Shown here in pieces: positions 43,765-55,300 of a stretch of 64,000 bases of DNA. The DNA comes from Pleodorina starrii. Taxonomy: Eukaryota; Chlorophyta; Chlorophyceae; Chlamydomonadales; Volvocaceae. Under the pieces are notes generated by a model. It saw only the letters and a list, made by a program, of their open reading frames with translations. It did no database searches and was not told the origin of the DNA. Location of the stretch: contig BRXU01000002.1 in the NCBI GenBank assembly GCA_030267565.1, positions 3,781,501 to 3,845,500 of the forward strand, given 5' to 3'. Within the stretch, counting starts at the first letter, position 1; every line of letters begins with the position of its first letter. Position numbers and translations under genes: made by a program.

Positions 43765-45494
43765 ATGGGCGTTGCCGAGGAGCAGAAGGCAGCTGAGCGC
43801 AAGCCCTTAGTTGAAAAGGGTGGCCCCGTAGCTGCTCCGCTCGGGGTGGAGGAGCTGGATGGGAACTGGTCGACGGGCCTTTGTGACTGCTGTGCTCAAC
43901 CAGGAGGTGGTGCCCTCGGACGTAAGCGCGGATTGAGATGAAAACTCTGGGCAAGAGCGCGCCAGAGTAACACTGCTGTCGCGTTTTCACGTGTTTCCTT
44001 GCCCACTTCATTTCGCTCTGGCAGTGGTCGCCCTCTGTATGCCATTTGTGCAATATGGAGTTCTCGCTGAACAGCTGCCTGAGGTGCGTCGCGTTGCCCG
44101 GGGGCGTTGTACCTTGTTGTTGTGTTCATTGCACTCTGTTCAGAGGTCTTGTTCCGTGCACCATGCAATCCCACATGCTGACGGCCCGGCTTTCAGTAAA
44201 GGCCGAATCTGCTTGTTTCCTTGCGACATAAATCTGTAGGGCTCGACTTGGGTGGCCAACAGCTTCCGCAACGCGGCATGCGGCTTCCTATGCCTAGACG
44301 TTGCCGCCTCGCTGGCGCACTGCAGCGTCTGGCCAGGCGTCAGCCTGCTCCCCACCAGCGCCCTGTTGCACGTGGAGATGCGCAGGCACCTGCGCTCCAA
44401 GTACGGCATCAAGGTGCGAAACGCCCCCCCGCCTGCTGGGCTGTATGGTCCGCTTGCCGGTCGAGGCGAATGGGGGATTGCAGGGCGCGGCCTCCCCCCG
44501 GGGACTCCTCGTTTGGAAAAAAAACTTGTTGTTGGATTTCATGCCGTCCTCTCAACCCGGCGCATCTCACACCCCGCTTCCTCCTCACCGCCGCGCACCG
44601 CTGGCCCCGATCTTGTTGCCCCCTCACCCCACCTGCCCTCCGTCCGGCTCAGGGCTCCTGGCTGAACGACCTGTGCACCAGCTGGTGGTGCGGCCCGTGC
44701 GCTCTGGCGCAGGAGACGCGCGAGATGGTCATCCGAGCGCGGCAGCAGCAGCAGCAGCAAGGTCAGCCAAGGCGGGTGGCACACCGTCTGGGAGGGACGC
44801 CCGTGACCCCCAGTCGGAGGCAGCGAACGAAGCCCCCGCCCCCGCGTGACTGTAGCCTGTCAGGTGGCCTGCTCACAGACATATGGTCAAGAGATCATGC
44901 GCACACTCACGCACGCACAGTGGGCCTTTGCGCTGCGTCAGAGCTAACGCAGCAGCCCCCGGCGGCCCAGCTAGGACGCGCGATGCATGCAGCTCTGCTA
45001 CCGGTTCTCCGCGCACCCTCCTTCCCGCCCTGATGTGACCCCGCACCCGCCTAAAACCCTGAACTCCCAAACTCCTCGCCCTCCCTCTCAGGCGTGGGTG
45101 CCGCCCAGCAGCAGCTGCAGCAGCCGGGCATGCAGCTCTTCGGCCACATGTTCATGGCGCCGCCCGGCCAAATGGCGTCAGGAAGCGCGGCGCCAGCGCA
45201 TGCCCCGACGGCACCCACCGCGATCACATATGCCCCCCAGCAGGGCATGCAGATGGTGGCGGACGCGGCGGCGCCTGCGACCGGCGTGCCAGGTGGGTGT
45301 CTAGCTGGCTGGGTGGTCGAATATCTGGTGCGCCAGCAGCGGCGGCATGACCCATGGTCCTCTCCTCACCTCCCTCCGTCTCTGCTCCTTCCCGCCCCGC
45401 AGTGCCCTACGCCGCGGTGCCACCCACCCACTTCGCCACCATTACGCTGCCGGCGCCCAACAAGGATGCGCGCGCACCCGCCCTGGCCAATTAG
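43765..45494 (+). CDS. PLAC8-family cysteine-rich protein
   Basis: Six exons: 43765-43921, 44025-44083, 44240-44413, 44653-44761, 45092-45292 and 45403-45494 (TAG), total 792 nt = 263 aa with every phase consistent. PLAC8 signatures appear in order: NWSTGLCDCCAQPGGG, NAACGFLCLDVAA, RRHLRSKYGIKGSWLND, then CTSWWCGPCALAQETREM. The hydrophobic LVALCMPFVQYGVLA and the Cys clusters suggest a membrane-associated protein; relatives act in cell-size control and metal tolerance, but no role can be assigned here. After the domain come a poly-Gln run and a Gln/Met/Ala/Pro-rich tail of about 100 residues. Convergent with TAF2; TGTAA at about 46136. Confidence 0.88.
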
Positions 45495-47006
45495 AAGCGC
45501 CGGAAGAAGGATCCGAGCGTCGGCGGGGAAGGGGATTGCTGCGTCTGCAGGGAGGGGGAGGTGGCCCGCCATGGCCCGTTTTGCGGGAGTCGATGTTCAG
45601 GACGGTTGGTACTGTCGGCTGCGGCTGCGGTGGACCGCGGCTGCGTTGGATCACGGTGGATGTCCTTGTCGAGCGCCAGATGCAGAGACGCCGCGTGCGT
45701 AGGCCCTGGCTGCTGTCCGGGATGTGGCGAGGGGGCGCAACAGCCTTTTATGGGCATGGACTGCCGCGCAGTAATAAGTGAAGCCGTGCTTGGAACGCTC
45801 GCCCGCCCGCCTGTGCGGCCGGGCGTGGTGAGTTATCACAGCTGCTCTTTCTGTACCATATTACATTTGTAGCTTTGCAGCGCAGCATCTAGTGGTAGTG
45901 CATGGGGTAGCTTGATCTGGATCTTGATAACACGGCGATAACGTTTGTGGGTTGTTTGACTGCGTCGGTGTTTGTACTCCGGCGCTCATTGCGAGGCCTG
46001 TTGCTGGGTCGGGGGAAGACCGTGACGGCGCGTGTGGCGCCCTTTGCGGGAGCGCACAAGGGCGCCCCCACGTATCGGTCTTGTTGCGGCGGCACATACC
46101 AGAACAGTGCCTGGCTCCATAAGCAGAAGCGACATTGTAACAGAACGTGTGCAGCGCGGGGTACGTTGCCATCTTGCTGTGGGAGGGATCAGGCCGGGTA
46201 TGATCGCTGGCCCTCCCTTCTTGGAGATCTGGATTGGTCGACGTGTGGCGGGGGCCGTCGCGCCGCTAAAAGGGTCGCGTGGTGCTGTGGGGCGCGGAGG
46301 ACACATGACAGGGTTTGTTGTCTGCTCCCTGCCTGGGATACGCCATCCCTGGGGTACGAACCTCCTGTACGTTGGATAGTGCAGCTACCGCCACGCTGCT
46401 CCGGCCGTGCGGCTGCGCCTCGGCCCTCCCCTTCCCCTTCGAGGAAGAGGCAGCTAAAAAAGAGTCCGCCCGTTGCACGGCAAGGCAACGGCAAAACGGC
46501 GCCCGGGACGAGCTCGGGGCAGCGAATGCACGGTTGCAGGGCTTAACGTGTGCACGCCTTTTCTGTGGATGCCCCCTTCGAGGCGTCGGGGGTATTCCTT
46601 TGCGTAGGACGGGAACAGTGGCACAGAGAAGGACGCTCGGTCCGGCGACAGCCCCAGGAAAAAGCCTCCGTGGGTAGAGATTAAGGGCGGCCGTACCCAC
46701 GCTACTCTGTGCTCTCTTCCGCTCTGCCAAGCCAGCGATCACGATAACAAGGAAAAGAGTTACACGCAGGAGCCGGCTGGCGGCGCACGATACGGTCCGC
46801 GACCAGGTCCGTAAGGCGGCTGGGGCGTGTGCTGAATGCCACCGGCACCAATACTCCCATACCCGATGTGCCGCTCGCTCCCACCTAAATGTCGCGGCGC
46901 CGGTTCCGGTCCAGCAACCGTACAACCGCACCTTGGGAGCACTCCCTATCGTACAACCCGCAGCAGACACCGACGGCATCAGCGGCCACCCCAGCAGCAA
47001 CTGGCC
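45495..47006. other. Convergent intergenic region PLAC8 / TAF2
   Basis: About 1.5 kb containing the 3' UTRs of both genes. TGTAA at about 46136 (plus) could serve PLAC8, and TTACA at about 46760 (TGTAA on minus) could serve TAF2, 250 bp past its stop. No other gene is supported. Confidence 0.5.
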
Positions 47007-49305
47007 TCAGGCCCGCCGCCGCGGCGGTGGCGGCTTGCCCGTCGGCTCCTCCCCGCCCTTGCGGCCGTCCGCGTCCAAGTCCGACATCAGCGGCCCCACC
47101 ACCGACGCCTGACGCCGCGGCGGCGCAGCACTCGCCGTACTCGCCGCCGGCACCGGCGCCGCCGCCGCCGCGTCCGGGTCGGCTTTCAGCCCCTTAATCT
47201 TGATCCGGATCTTGCCGGGGCCGGCAAGGGCGATGGCTGGAGGCTGCGAGGGTCCCGCCGCTGCCAGCGGCGGCGCAGCCGCCGGCGCGGTCGCTGCCGG
47301 CGGCGGCGGTGCCGACACCGGCGTCATCGCTAGGTTAGGCGGGTGGGGCTTGGAGGCACTTGCACGTGAGGGCAGCAGCCCGCCCGACGGCTCTTGAGGC
47401 GGCATCGACGGCGGGCCGCCCGTAGATCCCGCCACGGACTGGCGGCGGGAGAGGGCGGCCGCCAGCGAGGGATGGGGCTGCACGCCGCCGCCCCCGCCCG
47501 AGGCAGGCGTTGAGACGGCTTCGGCAGCGGATGGCACGTTCTTGATCTTGATCTTAAACGCTCGCACAGGCGCCGCGGGCGCGGGTGGTGCTCCTGCGGC
47601 AGCGGCTGTAGCCGGGGCTACCGCCGCCGGGGCTGAAGCAGCTGCTGCCGCAGCGGTAGGTGGCGGCGCCGGTGACGGCGCCCGGGAGGGAGCCGGCGCC
47701 GGCGCCGGCGCCGCCGCCGGCGCTGGAGCTGGCGGCGGTGCTGCTGCGGGAGGCCTCTGCTTGGTTTGCGCCGGGGGGACCTTTGTAGTCCCCGACGGCG
47801 CCCCTGATGCCGGTGCGCCCGAGCCAGCTGCGCCCGATGCTGTCGGCCGCTTGGGCGCTGGCTGAGGCGGGCGTGACGCTGCGCCACCGGCCGCCTTGGC
47901 AGACGTCCCAGCCCCAGCCGCACCCGCTGGAGGGCCCTGCGCCGCCGTCGCTGATGGCGGCGGCGGCGCCGCCGCCGCTGGCGCGGCTGCGGCCGCCTTG
48001 CTCGGCGGCGCCGCCACCCCGCCGGAGCTGCCGGCTCTCGCCTTCGTCCCCTCCCCGCCGGTGACGGCGCCGCCGCCGCTCGAGGCGGTCGGCCGCGGCG
48101 CCCGACCCGTGGGCCACTTGCGAGTCGGCGCCGCTGCCGCTGCCGCCGCCGCTGCCGCCGCCGGCGCGGCGCCCTCCCGTGTCGGTGAGGTCGTGGGTAC
48201 AGACTTGGCCGAGGGCGTCGGGCCGGCTGCACCCGCGGGCGCCGCTGGTGCCGTCGGCGCCGGCCGCGAGGCCGCCGCAGCCGGCTTCCTCGCCGGTCCC
48301 ACATCCGCCTCCGACCGAGACGGGCTCGGCCCCTGCGACGCCGTCCGGGATGGCTGCGGCTGCGGCGGCCGCCGCGCCGCCGCGGCGGAAGCCTGCAGCG
48401 TCGGCGACGGCGGCGAGGCGCCGGACCGTCCCGGCGACGCGGCCCCCCCGCCCGACGTCCTCGCGCCGGCGCCGGCAATGCCCGCGCGGTCCCTCCCTGC
48501 ACCGGCGCCACCGGGTCCAGCCCCGGGCCCTTGCCCGGGCCTCGGGGGTCTGGGAGGGGATGGCCCCGACGGCGGTCGCCTGGTGTTGGGACTGGCGCCA
48601 GGGCTGGGCCCCGACGCCGCTGCGCTCGGCTCCGGTCGTCCCGTGGCCAGAGCCGTGGGCCTCGGTTTTGCCTTGGGGGCCCCCGGCGCGCCCGGCGCGG
48701 TGGGCTTTCGTTCTGTGGGGCTGGTCGAGCGGCCGCGGCCCGCCGCCGCAGCTGCAGCGACGGCAGCGACGCCGCCGCCGGGCCGTGACGGCGGCGGCGG
48801 ATGATCCAGGCGAGGGTCGCGCGGAGGGCTGCGCCGAGCGCCGCCGCCGGTTGATGTGCCGCCGGCGCGAGGCGAGGCCGAGCCCGAACCTGGCGCCTGC
48901 TGTTGATGGGACGCCGCCGCCGGCGGCGGCGGCGGCGATGGCGCCACCGGCCGGAGCGGCGAGGTGCCGAACACCCGGGCCCTGCGCGCCGGTGGCGCCG
49001 CTTCCGCGGCGACCGTTGCGGCGGTTGGGGCGGTTGGGCCCGGGGCCCCCGGAGAGGTGGAAGTGGGGGTGGAGGCGCCGGTGGCGGCGGCGGGGGCAGC
49101 AGCGGTCGTCGTCAGCGCTGTGCCGGCCAGCTCGGATTCCAACGGCGCGTGGGAGGCTTGCTTCGCCTCCGCCGCGGCGGCGGCCGTCGGTGGCGACGGC
49201 GCCGCACTGTCGGGCCGGTTGCCGGGCGGTGGTTGTACGGCGGTGACGGCTTCCATCGCGCCGCCGCCAGAGGGCGGCCGCGCCGGCGGGACGGCGAGCG
49301 GCGAT
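47007..49305 (-). other. TAF2: Giant disordered last exon of TAF2
   Basis: 2.3-kb exon of Ala/Pro/Gly/Ser low complexity. The acceptor cccgtgtag/A joins exon 20 (donor CG/gtgagt) in phase 2. It ends with IRIKIKGLKADPDAAAA and a final PPPPRRRA before TGA. Usual TAF2 proteins are about 1,200-1,400 aa, so this tail explains most of the extra length. Confidence 0.75.
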
Positions 49306-52300
49306 CTACACGGGTTACGGGCAGGGATTTCGGGCACGCGTTTCAAGGCGCCGCAGACTGCCCATGCAAGCACGCTCGGCAATCAGCTGGCTGCGGCAAT
49401 CGCCAGTTCCAACAACCAGGCACAACACTGGTACCCAACGACCGCCATCAACCACCAGCCAACCACCCAGCCACACCGCAACCAACCAACCAACTCACCG
49501 AGCCGGAGACTTGCCCGCCGTTGCCGCCTCAGAAACCAGCCGCGGACTCGTCGCGCCGCCCGCCGCTCCCACGCTGCCGCCGCCGTCGGCCCCGGACACG
49601 GCGCCGCCAGCCGAGACCGTGGCGGCGGCGGCCACGCCGCCGCCGCCGCCGCCACCGCCGCCGCTGGCGGCGCCGCCGCTCCCGGCGGCGGGCCCGGCCG
49701 CTGCACCCGGCCGCAGCGCCGAGATCTTGATGCGCTTGAGCGCAGGCTGCGCCGCCAGCGCGGCGGCGGCGGTGCCCACAGTGCCGTCGTGCAGGCCGGC
49801 GGTGCCGACGGAGCGGGCGGGTGCGGCGGCGGTGGTTGCGGCGGCGTGGGGGGGCGGGTGGCCGGTGACGTGGCTGCGCGGCGGGCGATGGCCGGTGACG
49901 TTGGAGGGCTCGGGGGCCGCCTCCTCCGCCGCGAGGGCGTCTTCGGGGGAGGCCCTGTTGCGAGCGCGTGGGAGGAAGGGCGGGGGGGGGGGGAGGGGTT
50001 CGAGCGCGAAATGCGTCGTTGTTGCTGGCTGCAGCAACCAGCCTTCTCACGGAAAAAGCCCCACGGAGTCGATCCTCCTCCCCTGCCCCTGCCCCTGCCT
50101 TCCCCTTTCCCTGCCCCTGCCTGCAGCGCAAGCTGGTTCTGGTTGTTGCTGCTGCTGCTGCAGCAACAGCAGCAGCAGCCAGCGTCGCTGCAGCCGGATC
50201 CAATGACGCACTTCACTACGGACGCCCCCACACTCACTACCGTTCTCCTACCCGTGGATTTAGCCCCCCCTCCCCTTCACACACCCACACACCCACCCCG
50301 CTCCCCACCTGAACAGCGACGGCGGCTGGCTGGTGAGCAGCTGCAGCGCCATGAAGGCCGCGTGGCGCAACCGCGGCTCCTCCCCCTCCCGCAGAGCCAG
50401 CCGGTACAGCGAGCAGGCGGCGGCGCAAGACACCGGCACCACCAGCGCACCCGGCTCCGCCAGGGCGCCCTCCTCGCGGGCCTCCTCGAGCACTCGGGCC
50501 TGCATAGTGCCTGCGGACTCCGTAACAGCGGCGTCCCGTGTGGGGCGGGCGGGTGGGGTAAAAAGAAGATACCGCAGCGGAGACGGAGACGGAGACGGCG
50601 TTAGCGAACGGACCCGGGCGGGTGGGGAGGGTGAGGCGTGTGGGGGCGTGTGGGGCGTGTGGGGCGGATCCTTCCCTTCTTCCAATCCACCCACCCAACC
50701 CTCCCTCAGCCAACCCACCCACCCTCCCACCCACCCAGCAGCGCCAGCGCCTCCATCATCACTGCCATCCGCAGCGCCGGCAGCGGCTCCGCCTCCACCA
50801 GCCGCAGCGCCAGACCCACCACCCGCGAGGCGGGCTTGCCCTCGGGGCCGCCCCCCGCCGCGCCGCGCCGCGACGACATCACCTTGGCCTCCCCCGCCTC
50901 CAGACGCAGCAGGCACACGTACGCGGCGCGGCGCAGCAGGTGGTGCGGAGGCTGCGGCTGCAACGGCTGATGCTGCGGCTCGGCGGCCAGGGGACCGCCC
51001 TGCTGGCGTTGCTGTGGCCGGCGGTGCTGGTGCTGCTGCTGCTGCTGGTGAGACGTGCGGGTGGTGGGGACGGCCAGGGCGAGCGCGTGCGGGTGCGCTT
51101 GTGGTGCAGACGCCGCGTCCAAGGGGGCTGCGGCCGGGGCGGATAGCGCCTGGACGTCGGCGGCGCCTGGCAGAGCGGTGGCGGTGGTGGCGGCGGTGGT
51201 GGTGGAGTCGGTGTCGGTGCATGGTGGCGGGCGGGCGAATCGCAGCAGCTGTCGCCGTACACTGGCGTACAGCTCCAGCGCCTTGGCCTCCGCGCCGGCG
51301 CCGCGGCCCTGCCTGCGCACGAGCGCACGTGCACACGTGCAGCGGCGCGGCGGGGCGGTTACCGGCAACGGGAGGTAAGGGGAGGCAGTCACTCTTGTTG
51401 TAAGGGGTAGATTTCCACAGGGGATCGGCCCCCTTAAAGCTGCTCCGAAACCTGCTCTTTGACTCTTGTCTGGTGGACCCTTCACACGGTCATCGGCACC
51501 GCATTGGGCGCTCGTCGCTGCAACCCCTCTCCTTTTTTCATTGTACTTGTTCTCCCCTCCCCTCTCCCACCCCCAAATAAACGCGCTGTCGAATTGCCTC
51601 TCCCTCCCACACACAAACCACGCACACCCACCCACCCACCCACTCACCCAGCCCCACCCCACCTTGGGTTCACCGACAGTGCCAGCGAGGTCATTGCCGC
51701 CAGACATGCCGCCCCCACCGCAAAGTTGTGTGAGGGGTGCAGACAGTCCCTCAGCAGGCAGTCGTCCAGCAGCCCCAGCAGCCGGGCCAGCTGGGAGGCG
51801 TGGGTGGGGCGCAGCAGGCCGGCGGCCTCGATCACGGCGGCAAGGTACGACGAGTCGTCGTACAGGTTCTCTGCCAGACGGGTTGCGATGGGGGACGGGT
51901 GATGGCGGGAGGGACAGGGTTTAATTTCAGGTGCAGTGCGATATTGGTTTACAGGGACGGTAGGAGTGGGAGGGGGCCAGCCGACGGATGGGGTGTCGGG
52001 AGGGCAAGGGGAGGGACGACGGCGGGGGGGGGGTATCCACGTATGGGGGGTGGGGGGTGGTGTTTCCGGCTGCCCAACACAATTGTGTGGATGTGGATGT
52101 GGGGATGCGCGATGCGAGTCGCCGCGGCAGCAGCAGGTGCCCACTTCGCGTCCGTGGCTCTCACCCCTAAGCCCCACCCGCCACCCGCCAGCCACACACA
52201 CCATTCCCCAAACCACCCGCCCGCCGGTGTATCCACCCGCCCACCCGCGCACCCGCCCCCCAGCCGCACCCACCCGAGTTGTCGTTGTTAGTGAGAATGT

Positions 52301-55300
52301 CGGTAACCAGCTGCAGAGCCTCGGGGGTGGAGTTGAAGGACACGTCGCGGATGGTGGCCAGGCAGGCGGGGATGGACTGGGGGGAGGAGGAGGGGGAGGG
52401 AGGGAGAGGGTGAGGGAGTGGGAGCGGGTGGAAGAGGGTGGAGGGGGAGGAGGGGAAGGGGGGAAGGGCATGTGTGCGGTGAGGGGGAAGGGGGAGGGGC
52501 AGGAGAGTGGGGAGGGCAAAGGTGTGGGAGCCAAGGCGGGAGCGTGGAACACTGACCCGGAGGCAAAGGTGGAGCGTGGCGGCATGGGAGCGAGCGCTTC
52601 GGGGGGGGCGAGGGAACTGTCCCTCAACGTTCCTGACGACTTCTTGACTTGTTCGCACCCTCTCCCCCCCTCGTCTCGCGGCCCTCCGCTCCGCCCCCGC
52701 CCCCGCCCCGCCCCTCTGACAGCCCTCCCCCTCCTGGCCAACCAGTACACCCCCTGCCCCTCCCCACCTGCAGCACCAGGTGTGTCCCCAGGTCGGCCCA
52801 ATAGTTGGGTCTCAGCACTCCGCTGACGGGGTCGCGACACTGGTCGTAGAAATATGACAGCAGGCTGGGGGCGGCTGCGGGGAGGGGAGGGGAGGAGCGG
52901 GAGGGAGGAAACGGGCAGTTTTGGTTTTTGACAGGCGGGGGAATGAAGGGGTAGAGGTTGAATGTTCAGACGGGCGAGCTGGCAGGCCGACAGACGAAGC
53001 CGGAGCAGCCGGAGAGGAACAGTACCAACACCACCAAAAGGGAGGCAGCGAGGCGGCGAAGGCCTGGTGCCGGCGTGTGTTGGTCAAGGGAAAGCTGCGC
53101 GCTTGCAAGGCCAGGCCATGGGAAAGTGAAGCCGTGCTAGTGTTGGCAGCAGGCAACGTGTACACGCTTGGCGAGTGTTGCTGGGCCCTGCGTCCGTCGC
53201 CAACGTCGCCTCCGTCCCTCCGCTGCGGCATCTTCCCTTCCCCCTACGTGGATACCCCCCTTTCCCCCCCCCCCCACACACACACACCCCACATACACGC
53301 CCTCTCTCACCCGGCTGCGTGCTCATGGACGCCGAGAAGGCCGCCAGCGCCCGGGTTGCCTCCACCCTCACCCTGCAGTACACCCCGCCACTCCGCACAC
53401 AGTCCAGCAGCACTCCGATGACGGAGGACGAGTCGGCGGCGCCGCTGGACTCCAGCTGGAGACCTACGCGCATAAGGCCCTGGAGGGGGGGAAGAGGGGG
53501 AGGGGTCAGGGAGTGATGTGCTCCTTTATATAACAATGAGAGTCACTGCGGACGTTGTTGATCAAGCTGCTGCAGCCGCTGAACCTCCGGGAGAGGAGGG
53601 GGGCGCGGGTGTGTGTGGGTGTGTGTTGAGCGGGGGTTCAGGGAGTGATATGCTCCTTTATAAAATAATGAGTCACTGCGGACGTTGAGCGGGGGGGAGG
53701 GTATCTGCGTATGGGCCAAATGGGGGGAGGGAAGGAGAGAGGCGGGTGGTCCAGTGGCAAGTGTGCCTCCGTCGTTCAGGGCAGGTGCCCCTCGGCTCGG
53801 CTCGGCTCACCCGGTCCTGACCGGACATCGCACCACGCCCTCGGCTCCTCCATATCTTTGCCCCTTTCCCCCTTCCCAAAATAATAAAGACAAAAGAAAC
53901 GCCCCCACCTCCCCCCTTCTCGCTCCTGCATTCGGACTGTGACCTGCTTTGCCCCCTTCCCTCCCCCCCCGCAAGATTCCCCGTTTCGTTCTTGCATTAC
54001 ACTCTTCAAATCCCCCTCACCCCCCCCACCTGCACCGCCATCGACTGCGCCACCACGTCCTTTGAGTTCCTCAGCTGAGCCGCCCACATGGCCTCACTCT
54101 GCAGCACCACCACCTCACACAACCACTCCTGGCCGGGGTCGACACTGGGGGGTATCCACGTATAGGGGAGGGGGAGAGGGAGGAAAGGAGGAAGGGGAGA
54201 GGAGGCGGGCAGAGGAGACGGGAGGGGGGAGGTATGGGAATGCAGGAGGGGAGGGGCGCAGAGGGGGGCTAGCCCGCGGGGGGGGGTGGCGACGGGAGCA
54301 AGGGAGTGGGAGGACTGGGAACTGTCCGTACACGCGTGTGTCTGTGTGTATGGGGTCAAATAGAGTACGACAACTTTCCATCAGGCAAAAGCTGACAGGC
54401 TCACAGACGGGTCGGACGGGTGGGAGCTACGTAATCGGGAGCCGCTGAATGGGCGCTATAGGGGGTTATCCACGTAAAGGCCGGAGCCTGTGAACGGGGC
54501 AGAATAACAAAAACGACACACAGCATGGGGACAAAGCTAGACGAGGGAGGGCGGCGAACACGCACAGCTCTGTTCAGCCCCCGACAGCGTCAGCAACCCC
54601 CAAACAAACAGCCAGCGGGGGGGTTGCGAAGCATGCACCCACTCAGCAACCCACCCACCGGAAGTACTGTACGGGAATACGGTTCTCGTCCGATACTACC
54701 GCCGCGGCCGTCGGCTGCGTGCCGCCGCCCTCGTCGTCGTCGTCGCCGGCGGCCGCCGCCGCCGCCGCGGCGGCCGCCGCGCCGCCGCCACGCTTGCGGC
54801 GGCCGCGCTGCCCGGGCTTGCTTGCGATCTCGATCTCGTGTACGACAGCGTCCACGTGCGCCTCCATGCGCTCCACGACAACCTCTTGCACGGCACCGTC
54901 GTGGTCGTACACAGCGACCTGCCATAGGGTCCGAGGTACACGTGCCCAGCCCACAAGGCCACAGGTGCGCGCGTTTGGGGTGGGTTGGGGGAGAAGAAAG
55001 AGATAAAGCAAGAAATACGTGAAAGGGTGGCAGGGGTGGGGGGCGAGGCAAAGAGCACGCAGACGCCGGCGCGACAGCGCGGGCTGCACAGCAACAACAC
55101 CCCATCCCACCCTCGCCCTAGGAAAGATGGCGCAAGACGTGTGTCGTCCGCCACCCGCTCCCAACACCCGCGCTGGCACGCAACAAACAGCGGAGCCAGC
55201 GAGACCAGATTACACGAAGTGTGTAGGATCTGCATCAAGCGCGAAGCACCGTACAAACAGACTTCACCCACCCATTCCACAAAAGACACATCAGGTCGCC

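Noticed and set aside
47896..50604. Large Ala/Gly/Arg-rich plus-strand ORFs opposite TAF2
   Set aside because: High-GC antisense shadows of TAF2 exons 20-21. No splice or family support.
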